Assembly (NCBI GenBank): GCA_002682825.1 | Contig: NOKP01000011.1 | Span: forward strand, 434,420-498,419 | Direction of reading: 5' to 3' | Source of the DNA: Neonectria sp. B-13 | Taxonomy: Eukaryota; Ascomycota; Sordariomycetes; Hypocreales; Nectriaceae | Length of the DNA: 64,000 nt | Part shown: positions 9,487 to 19,661 of the stretch, one piece after another | Layout of the letters: every line of letters starts with the position of its first letter | Numbering within the stretch: position 1 is the first letter of the stretch | The notes under the pieces: generated by a model | Told to the model about the DNA's origin: nothing | What the model saw: the letters and a program-made list of their open reading frames with translations, nothing else | Database searches by the model: none | Position numbers and translations under genes: made by a program

Positions 9487-12400
9487 ATGGCATCGCTCAA
9501 CGAACAGCGGCCTGCCCGCGATAGGGGCATCCGCTTGCTATGTTTAGACGGCGGCGGTGTCCGCGGCCTCTCCTCGCTCCGGATTTTACAGCGCATAGTG
9601 GAATTCATCGACCCAATCAATCCGCCAAAGCCCTGCGAGTGCTTCGACATGATCTGCGGAACATCCACCGGAGGTCTTATTGCCATTATGCTTGGGCGAT
9701 TGAAAATGAGCGTCTCGGAGTGCATAGAGGAGTATCAGAAGCTTTCAACTGCCGTTTTCACCAAGAAACGTCACCGAGTCAGTTTGTCTGCGAAGCTGCA
9801 AGGCCGCTTTGATCACGAGGCCCTCGAAAAGGGCATGAAGGATTTGCTTCGACGACTGGACCTTTCCGAGGATGAGTTGATGAAAGAGGGCGATGACGCA
9901 CCTCGATGCAAAACGTAAGTTCGTCCAAACCCCCAAGCCCGTTACTGTTAGAATCTCCCACTGATGCTAGGCAGCTTCGTTTGCACCATGAGCCAGCAAA
10001 CATCAAAGATTGTCCTTTTCCCAAATTACTACTCTAAAACGTGGGGCGCAAATATGCTCGACCGCGTACGCATCTGGGAGGCAGCCCGAGCAACTTCCGC
10101 AGCAACCTCGTTCTTCGAACCGCTCGACATTGATGGAAAGATATTTGCTGATGGCGCTACCGGAGCTAACAATCCCATATATGAACTTTGGACCGAGGCC
10201 TTAGAAGTATTTTTCCAGGGCGACGAAGGTCAAAGACTACACAACGTTAGCTGTCTCGTGTCCATCGGAACAGGGGTCTCTTCACTCAAGGCGTTTGGAG
10301 ATGACATCCCAAATGTCCTCAAGGCAATCAAGGCCATTACAATAGAGTCGGAAGAAAAGGCTCAAAAGTTCCAACGGGACTTCCCGTCCCTCAGGGCAGA
10401 TGGCGTCTTTTTTCGATTCAACGTTGCCCAGGGGCTCAATCGAATCGGATTAGAGGATGCAGACCGGCTCGGAGACATTGATGCCTACACCGACTACTAC
10501 TGCCATTCAGCCCCAGTGATCGACCAGATGGACGCTTGTGCCAAGCTTCTCAAGGAGCGGCTGGGTGAGTTCAACCCTGCAAGGTGGCATAGGCATAACC
10601 CTTCTGACAAATCTGTAGAACTTCACACAGTTGCTGCACTGCTAGAGATACGTCAGAATCTGACCTGCAACTTTCCGTTTGTACCTGAGTCTGCACCCCA
10701 GGTTGTGGACTTGGATACGTATGTCCACACCAAAGCTTTCCAGGCATGGCACCAGAGGGCCAAAGGCAGTCTTATGTGCATTACACCGGCGATGAATGAC
10801 AATCTTGCTGCCTGTCTTGCATATGAACTTGCAGGTCACCTAAACCTCAGGGAAACCTATAATGTGGTGTATCTAGATTGCTACTGGGAGCTAGCTCCAC
10901 CACAGCTCGCATCGCGCGTTGCCACACTGAGGAGAGACGAAAATACCCCTATGGCGACTGGTGTGGGAGACGTCATGCCCCTCTTAAATAACCTGTTCTC
11001 TCAACTCATTGCCCGTTTCTCAAAGTCTAGAATCCACCACATTCTAGAGAGTTATAGTGACGGCCTCATGCCCATGGACAGGACGCTCTTCATTCAACAC
11101 ATCGTGGATCACGGCCGACCTCCTCCTAACCATCTACTTGCGCTTTTCGGCCTGTTTGTAACATCACTTGGACAAGAAACGCTGTTTTTGATTGACCGCA
11201 TTTGCATGCTGGAAGCTTTTGTCAGGATACCACTCTTTACGGCATTGCGCTCAATGAGCAACAGCGTCAAGGTGCTCATTTGTGGCAGTTCATCTGCCTG
11301 CGAGTTCGACGGAGCAGGTGATCTCACCATCATCACACCTGATACCGAGGCCCATGGTCAGTTTCTTTCCCAAGGCTGATGTTTTTATGGTGGGCTTCAG
11401 GCTAACTATTTATTAGAATGTCTCGAATCGTTGTCTTTCCCCGAGATTAACGTTCGCAAAAGTCAAGTGGCTCCTGCAACTGTTGGCACGACCTCTTGGA
11501 TCTGGACGCATCCAGTGTACCGCTCATTTTCCGCACAGAATAGCGGAATTCTATGGATTAGAGGCAAACCCGGCAGTGGAAAGTCGGTTCTTGCTCGGGC
11601 TATTCGGAAACAGCTGCTTCCAGAGTCCAGTAACAACGATGATCAACAAGAGGGACTGCTTCTGGGTGATTGGTTCTACCATCGCCGCCGGGGAGACGGT
11701 TTCATCAAAAATGAATCGCTCCTCCGGTCGCTTCTATATCACTTTCTCCAACAACCAAAATCAACCCTCTTCAAAGAGTTCTTCAAGGAGCCCTTCAGGT
11801 CCATGGACCCTCTTCTACCTGCTACGTGGACGAACGAAATCCTGGTCGACATCTTCAAACGCATTTGCCAAAGCAACCACAGCGTGTTCTGCGTTGTAGA
11901 TGCCGTGGACGAAGCTGAGAGTACCGACGTAGTCCAGCTTCTTACATCCGTGATGAGTCCAGAGCAGGACTCTCACACAAAGTTCATTATCCTGAGTCGA
12001 CCAAACACGGAGATAGAACGACAGGTCTTTGACTACCCATGCATAGTCGTTGAGAAGGAAAACGCCAATGATATCGAGAAAATTGTCGAATTCGGATTGG
12101 AATCTCTGCAAAGCACGATGCACTCGCTGAATTTCCACAATTCAGGCGCGTCACTGTCCGCAAGCAAACCACGACAGCTCATGAGGCGTAGCAACCTGCG
12201 ACAGCCACGGTACCGAGCTCTCGCCAACTCAGAGGTGCGCGAGAAGAAGGCCATGGGTAGTATCAGAAGCTGGCTGTTATCAAAGGCACAAGGGTCCATT
12301 CTGTGGGTCAAGCTCGTCCTCGACAAGCTAAACCAAGAAGCCGAGGCCAATCATTGCTCAACCCTCGAGGAACTGCAAGGCTTCATGAGGGAGGTTCCCA

Positions 12401-14475
12401 AAGAGTTGTCCGAGTACTACAAGCAAATCGCACTGGAGTTGACGAGTGGAAAGTTGGCTCAGAAGGCACAGGAAGTGCGCCAGTTGCTGATGTGGATCTG
12501 CGCCGCTGGCGAGATCTGCGAGGTCACTCTCGACTCACTGTGGGAAGCCATGGCACTTCTGAGAGCCAATTTCGAGTCCGATTCACTCGAGGAAGTTTGG
12601 GAAAGACAGATCTCAATCAAATCGTACGACGAGTTGTGGCGCAAGATCTACACCACTTGCGGACCATTCATCGAAATCTTCAACCCTGGACTATCAGCGG
12701 AGGAATCGCGCGCATTTCACTACAGCTCCTCATCCATCGTTCAGCTGATGCATCAAACAGTTCGAGATTTCCTGTGTGACCCGGTCGCCGCAGGCGTTCT
12801 TCACTTCCGCATTGACGAGGCTGGAGAGCTGGTCAGACAGCATCTCAAGCATTACTTTTCATTGTTCATGAGTGACAAAGCCCGTCTCAAAGCATCGGGG
12901 CCTCAAGATTCTAGGTTTCTGGTTGACTGGTTCAATGAGCAGAGGCTGCTACAGGTGGCGCTCGAAGAATCCATGAATGGGAACTGGCCGATTCTGAACG
13001 AATTCCGGGCCAGTGGCCCTTTGGAACTGCAGGAACCTGACGAGGAGTGCGAAAGCATACTGCACGATCTCCTGACTCGGCCTCACAGCCTGACTCAATA
13101 TGGGGGCCACGGTGAAACTGCTAGCCGAGATCTTGTCGATATGGGAAGGTTGTTCTATCGCGCATGTGCTGATGGCCTCATCACAGCGGTGCGGAACATG
13201 CTCTCCTTTGGCTGGCCTGCCTCAGATGATGGGGCCAAGATTTCGTTAGTCGCCGTCATCTTTGCCGCAACACATTGTCAGGGCGGAAGAATCAGAATCC
13301 ACCCGATTAAGTCGACAACAATAGTTGTGTTCGATGAGAGCTTGGCTCTACAGAAGCCGGCCGAGGAGCTGGACGAACCTTTTTATCATCCTCCTTACAC
13401 AGCAGAGCGAACCCCCTCAACTCACTCGATGCCCGCTTCCAACATCGACACTAGCCTACGCTCGAATCCAAGAACACCAAATCCCTGGCTACCTTCAGAG
13501 ACCCCAATCCCTACTTCACTGCACGACGACTCTTCTCCACAATTTCCATCTAGCCCTACGGAGTTCATCCCCCCTGACACCACACTTGGAAGGCCCTTGA
13601 TGCCCTCTTCTCCATCTGCACGCTCCTTGCCTGAACTGGAGCAAACGTTTTCGGCGCTGAGGCCTACGTCACCATCCATTCAAAATCCAGCTCCAGAAAT
13701 ATCAACACTTTTTTCTTTCACACGTCCTCGGACTCGTTTTCCAAGACCGGATGGGTCCCCGTCTACCCTTCATCCATCACCCGACTCTTTATTGTCGCTC
13801 GATCCATCAAGTCACGAAAACACTCAGTTTGGCTCGGCTGAAGCCTCGGGCTGGTACGGGAACCTCCCGTCTGTTGACATTGACAACAGTGCTGGAATGG
13901 CTCGTCAGCGGGCTAGACTCCCTCTTCTTTTTCCTCCAGCTCAAGATACCTTGACAGACTTACCACTCCCACTAAATACCCAAGGCCTCGATGATCCCCT
14001 GGCTTCTAAACTGGTTGGCCTTTCCCCTCGTTCGGATATTACCAATCCTTTTGAGGGCACGAGCCCTCTTGAGTTCCACGACCCTGAAATTGGTCTAACA
14101 GGAGACATGGCCATTTTAGAAGGAATTGAAGACAAACAGCGTCCCGTGGAAGATTCCGAGTCTACAACTGATACGAAACCGACGTCATATGCGAACGGAA
14201 TAACACCGAATGAACCTTGGGTCAGCTGTGGATGGGCGCTGGAGATCTCAACCCCCAACAGCAAGAAGAAATCACGCGTTCTCAAACTTCAATCATGGTG
14301 TTCCTATCTTGATTATGTCTGTGGTAGTAAGGCGAGAATCTTGGAGAGAGCTCGGGCTCAAATTGGTGTACCCAGCGAGCTGTGTCCGGAGGACTGGGTG
14401 GAAAATACTGCCCCAATTGAAGATGTGGAGGAAGCTATTATAATATCCCTGGAGAGTAAGAATTTTGACTTTTAG
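9487..14475 (+). CDS. Patatin-like phospholipase / NACHT STAND protein (fungal NLR)
   Basis: Three exons (9487-9914, 9975-11356, 11417-14475) join in frame to 1622 residues. The N-terminal patatin domain has the oxyanion segment DGGGVRG (21-27), the nucleophile in GTSTGG (Ser60) and the catalytic Asp202 in ADGA, so it should be an active lipid acyl hydrolase. Residues about 395-590 look like a degenerate P-loop NTPase (see findings). The canonical NACHT follows, with Walker A GKPGSGKS (653-660) and Walker B VFCVVDAVDEAE (about 761-772). After helical STAND material to about residue 1230 comes a Pro/Ser-rich disordered stretch (about 1255-1500), then a compact, conserved-looking C-terminal segment of about 90 residues. 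No ankyrin, TPR or WD repeats are visible, although fungal NLRs usually carry them. The family acts in non-self recognition and programmed cell death. Residue numbers are hand-counted. Confidence 0.88.
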
Positions 14476-14747
14476 TTTTGGAGGATTGTTTGAAGCTCTA
14501 CACATAGTGCAGTCAGAAGCGTTGAGATTGGCAATAGTGTGATGAATTTAGTAACAATAATTGATGTAGTTAGGGCTCTCCCAAAAATGAACAGGATAAT
14601 ACGAGATTGTATAGTCAAGCCTTTCGAGTCACCACGATAAAGCACAGTAAAAGTCGTCTTCTTATTGCAAGATCAGTCAAGCCAAGTGAAGTACAAAAAC
14701 ATATCATCTGAACGCCTTCCTAGACATGTCGCATACTTGCCATCATG

Positions 14748-14909
14748 TTACTTCGTAGAGTTATTGCTCTCATCCGCCTCCGTCGGATCCAGGAAGAGAG
14801 TGCCCGCCTTGCAACCGCATGATGCGCAGATGTTAGAATCGATTGGGTTCGCGGGCTTATCAGCGCACGCGAGGTTGAGGCAGATCCAGCCAGCGATTGT
14901 CGAAACCAT
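14748..14909 (-). CDS. Small Cys-rich putative zinc-finger protein, 53 residues
   Basis: Minus-strand frame of 54 codons beginning MVSTIAGWICLNLACADKP and ending at 14748. It has a W-x-C-x4-C spacing followed by a C-x2-C-x-C cluster (ICASCGCKAG), reminiscent of RanBP2-like or zinc-ribbon small proteins. Just upstream on the same strand is a good CTAAC branch site and an ACACAG acceptor, so the leader or a short first exon is probably spliced (possible donor GTATTA near 14970). The codon choice looks coding. The function is unknown. It could also be the last exon of a longer gene whose start I cannot place. Confidence 0.4.
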   Translation of the reverse strand: MVSTIAGWICLNLACADKPANPIDSNICASCGCKAGTLFLDPTEADESNNSTK

Positions 14910-14969
14910 GGTGATGACCTGTGTTTGTTCGTTAGAAACGATTTACAAGGTGTTTATCTGATAATACGG

Positions 14970-15516
14970 AATGAGTCGGTAGACTGGCGGTTGTCTGCAG
15001 TGGTGGAAGTTAGTCGCGGGATTGGTGGTTGTGGCTAGGTAAGTGATTTGGTTACTGAGTTGTAAGAAGTCTGAAGAAAATAAAACAGGGAATGAGAGTT
15101 GCCCGGAATTTATAGGTAGAAATACAGCAAAAAGGTTTGGGTCATGTTCATGTGATTGTATGCTACAGAAACTAACCTCGATAAGCGCCTGATATCTTTG
15201 GGGTATATTCAGTGAAACAACAGATAGTGGGAGAGTAATAGGCAATCGCTATGCACACGAAAGGAGATAATTGTTCACGAACAAAGATACAAAGGATAAC
15301 ATGACAGTGATTCCAACTCTCAGACCTATGTTCTCGGCTCAGATGGATGTTACCCTCCACGTCACACTTGCGAGACTCGTCGGTGTAGGACTACGCCATA
15401 TCTGCACTCACTACTACGAGGTTCCTGAGGTGTCTTTAGTGTCAGCCGCAACTGATTTCATCCTGGGCGAAGGCACGCTCGGATTCATCCCGACAATCCT
15501 GGGGGTTCTGGGTACC
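14970..15516. other. Intergenic, no gene recognised
   Basis: Presumed promoter side of the small minus-strand gene and approach to the hydrolase relic. A plus-strand open frame at 15271-15528 precedes the relic in another frame and could be its decayed beginning, but I cannot support that. Confidence 0.4.
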
Positions 15517-15972
15517 CCCCAAGCTTGATGGACTCAAGAAGCTGAGTGATGGTGGCAAAGGTCTGGGGCTGTCGAGATCGAAAACGGTCTCGGCGATTAC
15601 AAGAACCAAACAAGCAGCTTATCTCGCCCAAGATAACCAGCAGCACCTGCCTATTTACCGTGCCCTCTCTGGCATCATCTTTCTGGGTGCGCAACACCTG
15701 ACCTACGCCACCGAGGAAGGTTGGAACAAATGGTGCCTCATCCTGAAGCTGTACCGAAAAGACCTTTCCAAGACAGCTTGCGTCAACAAGACATCAGTAC
15801 GCTTGCCCAAGTCTGCGAGAGGTTTGGCCGGTTAAATCTTCAAGTCCCTGTCTTGTCGGTGTACGAAACACTCAAGACTAGAATTCCCGAAAAGCCATTT
15901 CGCAGACTAGAAGTCCTTGCATGTTTCGGTTTGGTTTGCCCACGTCTCTGCATGTTTGACATGAAAACTTGA
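15517..15972 (+). pseudogene. Relic of the hydrolase-type effector domain of a fungal STAND protein
   Basis: One frame (about 15520-15770) reads KLDGLKKLSDGGKGL and then YRALSGIIFLGAQH, close to the 'GIIFFGTPH' signature of the DUF676/lipase-like alpha/beta-hydrolase domains that open many fungal NB-ARC or NACHT proteins. It continues into LILKLYRKDLSK. The frame then shifts near 15765, and the continuation appears as LRQQDISTLAQVCERF...LQVPVLSVYETLKTRI, again the family's usual next segment. The GHSLGG nucleophile motif is missing. This is a decayed N-terminal effector domain. It lies about 700 bp upstream of the NB-ARC gene in the same orientation, and such domains normally precede NB-ARC, so the two may derive from one ancestral gene. 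Confidence 0.6.
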
Positions 15973-16659
15973 AGTTGGGCGGCGAGTTCCTGTGCTAATT
16001 GTATCACATCTAATGGCCGGGATCGATGGGGTAAAAGCTCTTGATTTCTGTCTATCCTAGCGGGAAAGGAAGGTCTTTAAATACATGATTTGGTTCGTAG
16101 GAAAGGATAGGAATCGTGTCATCTAGAGTGATGAGAAAGGAAGGGAAACTTGTCATCTAGGATGACTAGGTTGTTGAGGGCATCAAGGTTCGTAGCTAGG
16201 TTGTTGAGAGAGGTCAAATTGGTCAACCTTTGTAAGACCATCGGGCCTAGGAAGCTTGTCATGTGGGGGAACCTTGTGATAGCCAATGCAATGTGACAAA
16301 TTGTAGTTGTTCCACGACAGCTCGTTGACAAGTCCCATGCCGCGACTGAAACTAAGCGGGAAAGCTTGTTTGACATGCCGTCGTCTCATAGCGAGCTTCA
16401 ATTTGTCAAACCTAGAAGCACGTCGTTTGTTAAGCTTGTCGAATTCTTTCGAGCAGCTCCTCGAGACGGGGGCGCCTCGAACTGAAATTGTCGGAAACCC
16501 CCGAAACTCTCCGTGTCGTGGCAAATAAGCACCAGCCAGGGAATGGTAGGTGCCTCATATAGCTTGCTGCTAGGCAACATTTCTTTCAAGCTGACGACCG
16601 GATGATGCCCCTCATTTCTAGAACTGCCATCGAGCGAAACGCCCGTTTCCGATTTTGCC
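15973..16659. other. Non-coding interval between hydrolase relic and NB-ARC pseudogene
   Basis: No gene seen. Positions 16110-16460 repeatedly use 'cttgtc', 'gttgttgag' and 'tcatctag(g/a)atga'-like words. The minus strand therefore reads as Leu/Asn-rich, but with no defined repeat unit. It looks like decayed sequence inserted between parts of a former STAND gene. Confidence 0.4.
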
Positions 16660-19153
16660 ATGAGACCAAAACGACTGCCTCTTCCTTGCTACAGCATCGG
16701 AAGAGCCCGCAACAAGGCTTTTCATGGTCGTGATGACATACTGGATCAGATTCACGAAGCTCTTATGCCTCTAGACGACCAGGATTTGCAACATGGGAAT
16801 GACAATGAACCCGACATGTCTCCATTGAAGTCCTTTGTCATTTGTGGCATGGGAGGGATGGGTAAAACCGAGATCGCCCTCGAGTACATCCACCGTTTCA
16901 AGACAGAGTTCGAAGTCGTCTTCTGGATCAGCAGTTCGAGTGAAGAGAAGCTCAATGCTGGGTTCCAAGACATGGCAATCAAGCTTGGTCTACAAGATGA
17001 CAACGAAGACGTCTATACTGGCCCAGCGGCTACCAGGCAGATTCTTCATGAATGGTTAGCAGATCCTGTCCATACCATCAATTCGGATCCTATCAAACAG
17101 GATTCATATATCAAATGGCTCATTGTATTTGACAATGCGGACGACCCCGACCTTTTGGCCAACTTCTGGCCATCAGGTGGGACTGGGTCCATTCTTATCA
17201 CAAGCAGAAATCCACTCGTCAAAGACGGCATTTTTACCCAGCTTTCCAACATTGACTTGCCTCCTATGCCGGTTGAGGAAGGCAGCCATCTACTTCAGAA
17301 GCTGTCTTTCAGGGAGACGGAGCAAGATAGTATGAAGACTTGTGTGACGATCGCGACCCAGCTGGGAGGGCTGCCACTGGCCATCGTTTAGGTCGCTTAC
17401 ACTATACGTCGCAAGCATCTTTCCCTCAAAGAGTTCATTGAGTACTATGATGAGGATGCGAAGACGTTTCAAGAAGCTCATGTTCCAGGTCTCACAAAGC
17501 ACCAGAACCAGACCATTGCGTCGACATGGAACATCGAAAATCTGCAACCACCCGCATTGGCTCTGCTACAGGTCATTTCTGTTCTCGATCCCGACGCAAT
17601 ACCGGAGAACATTCTGACCAACAGCCCTGAAAAAGTGAACCTTGGCGATTACCCGAAGAGTAGGAAGGGGTATTTTGATGCGCGAGAAGAGCTGATCAAA
17701 TCATCTCTCATCTCTCGAAATACATCTCTGGAATTCCTTACCATTCATCGACTTGTGCAGGATGTTGTGCGACAGAAAATGGCCATCGAAAGGCTTCGAG
17801 ACGTTTACAACGCGGCCATGACACTGCTATCAGCTGTCTGGCCGTTCCTGGATGTCTCAGACCTAAACAAAGTCGATCGTCTTCGAAAAGTCCAAAAGTA
17901 TTTTCCCCAGGTCGTCGCCATCAAGCAGGTACTTCAAGACAAGACTGCCTCGGCCATGCAACCAAACATCAAAGTTTGCGCATTGTTCAACGAAGCATCA
18001 TGGTAAGGGCCTATCAAATATCATTTTCTTCTACGAAATTACGGTAACTAAGCGAAAGAAGGTACTACATCCTTCAGCAATCCGGGTATGGTCTACTTGA
18101 GGGGGAGCGGTTTGCCGTGTTGTCGCAGCAGGTGCTCGAAGGAAGTCATGGTTACAACGATCAGAATCTATTCACCAAGCTTCTAGCCAACAGCTACCGT
18201 TATCAAGGTATCATAGGGACGCACATGAACAATCCGTCGGCAATCACCAACTGTGAAAAATGGATCAGCGTTTTAGTCGATAGGATTGAAAAGTTCAACG
18301 ACCCTGAGGACACTCGGACGATGCCAATAGCGTACAACGAAGTCGGTATGGCATTAATGCGTGTTCCAGACAAAGAGGAGGCCGAAAAGTCCTGGATCCT
18401 GTCTTGTGAGACCTTGGAGCAAGTCACTAAGCCTGGCGAATTGGTGTTCCCATTTCCCTGGGTGCATCGTGCCCTTGTCGCAGCCTACTACTCTGGGGAC
18501 TGTCATGTCGCTGAGTCTCTGGTGGCGCCCATTTTGAAGAAAAGAGAAGAGAAACTAGGAAAAGACGACACAAGCACCATAGAGTACGTTCTACTCCGTT
18601 TCTGGAAATCGGGGTGCTTAGCTATCCAGAAAGCTGACACGCGTAACAGGACTGGTTTGATTTTGGTGTTCATGGGTAATTTTCGACGTCTCCAAGGAAA
18701 ATTCGATGAAGGATACGACTTCCACGCCAGGGCGGCCTCGGTACTGAGGATTACTTGTGGAGATCACTCAATCCAAGCATCTCTCGGGTACTACCGCCTT
18801 GCAGTCGACGAGTTTGACCGAGGACTGTACAAGAATGTCAAGTTCGTCACTCCAGATTCATTTTCGTCCATGTGTGTCATGAAACCTAACAGCAGCCTGA
18901 CAGGGAATTGCTCGAAAAATGCATCTCTTTCTATGGAGATATTCCATGGTACAAGCCACAGTCAGCCCGCTGTCTTTGGAAGCTTGGACGAACACTTCAG
19001 GCGGAAGGGGGAGGTGATAACGAGGCGGAGGGGAGCAAGTTGTTGGAAAAGGCAATGGACCTGCGACATGAGCTAGCTCCTGAAGATAAGCGAGAGGAGC
19101 CTGGGTTGAGCGACCAGGATTGGGACGAGTTGGTCTACTACTTCTTTCGTTAA
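16660..19153 (+). pseudogene. NB-ARC-TPR STAND gene with one nonsense codon
   Basis: Exons 16660-18002, 18062-18841 and 18904-19153 fit one frame. The NB-ARC part has an FHGRDD pre-P-loop, P-loop GMGGMGKT (63-70), kinase-2 LIVFDNADDPD, an RNBS-B-like ILITSRN and GLPLA (about 237-241). Two codons past GLPLA the frame meets TAG (17389-17391), then continues open as VAYTIRRKHLSLKEFIEYY, exactly what the family has next. The family usually has Gln there, so a CAG-to-TAG change explains the stop. Both downstream introns keep frame (GTAAGG...AAG, GTTCGT...CAG), and the C-terminal part has TPR-like helices ending at VYYFFR. An intron removing the stop would delete GLPLA. No effector domain is joined to the N-terminus. 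Unless read through, only a 243-residue NB-ARC fragment is made. Confidence 0.75.
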
Positions 19154-19661
19154 TGTTCAAGAAGGAAATTGGGGAACGAGGTCACGGGGCAGCATTTTTC
19201 TCGTTGCGAACGAGGCTTGAGATGTCATCCCTGCAATACAACTACTCGTGTATGCGACTATAGCAGAATGAACACACTCTTTTCAATTATGTTTCATCTT
19301 GACAGTTTAGCATCGTCTGTGTCGTCCAGATCCAAAAGGTTGCTGAGGAAGTGAGGCCCTCTTTCCCGGTCCACCTCCTCTTCGTGTCCGTATGTAGGGC
19401 GTGACTCCCAGCAGCTTGTGTGCCACCTCTGCAACGCTATTGGTGTTAGTGCTGTTGATATCATCTGTAAGAATCACTACCCCTGGCTTTTGTGACGAAC
19501 CTGAGTCAAAAGTCAACAGCTTGGCTCAAACAGATCGCAATTCAGCTCATCAAGGGAGATCATTGGACTCGTGAGTAGCATATTTTCCTTTTATTTTTTA
19601 CTTTCTAAAGAGAAATGATAATACAAATGACTTGATCTGACGAAGACCAGTTCTAATTTGG
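19154..19661. other. Interval upstream of CorA-like gene, possible upstream exon
   Basis: A frame open from about 19468 reads LSQKSTAWLKQIAIQLIKGDHW up to a GTGAGT donor at 19572. A CCAG acceptor lies at 19647-19650, and splicing would join it in frame to the CorA-like gene. This may be a missing N-terminal exon of that gene. Otherwise nothing is recognised. Confidence 0.35.

Noticed and set aside
16119..16524. Minus-strand Leu/Asn-rich frames suggesting leucine-rich repeats
   Set aside because: No regular LRR spacing. The pattern arises from recurring 'cttgtc' and 'gttgttgag' words in decayed sequence.
17342..17391. A possible 50-bp intron (GTGTGA...TTTAG) that would remove the TAG in the NB-ARC gene
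   Set aside because: The donor is poor, no good branch site is seen, and splicing would delete the conserved GLPLA motif.
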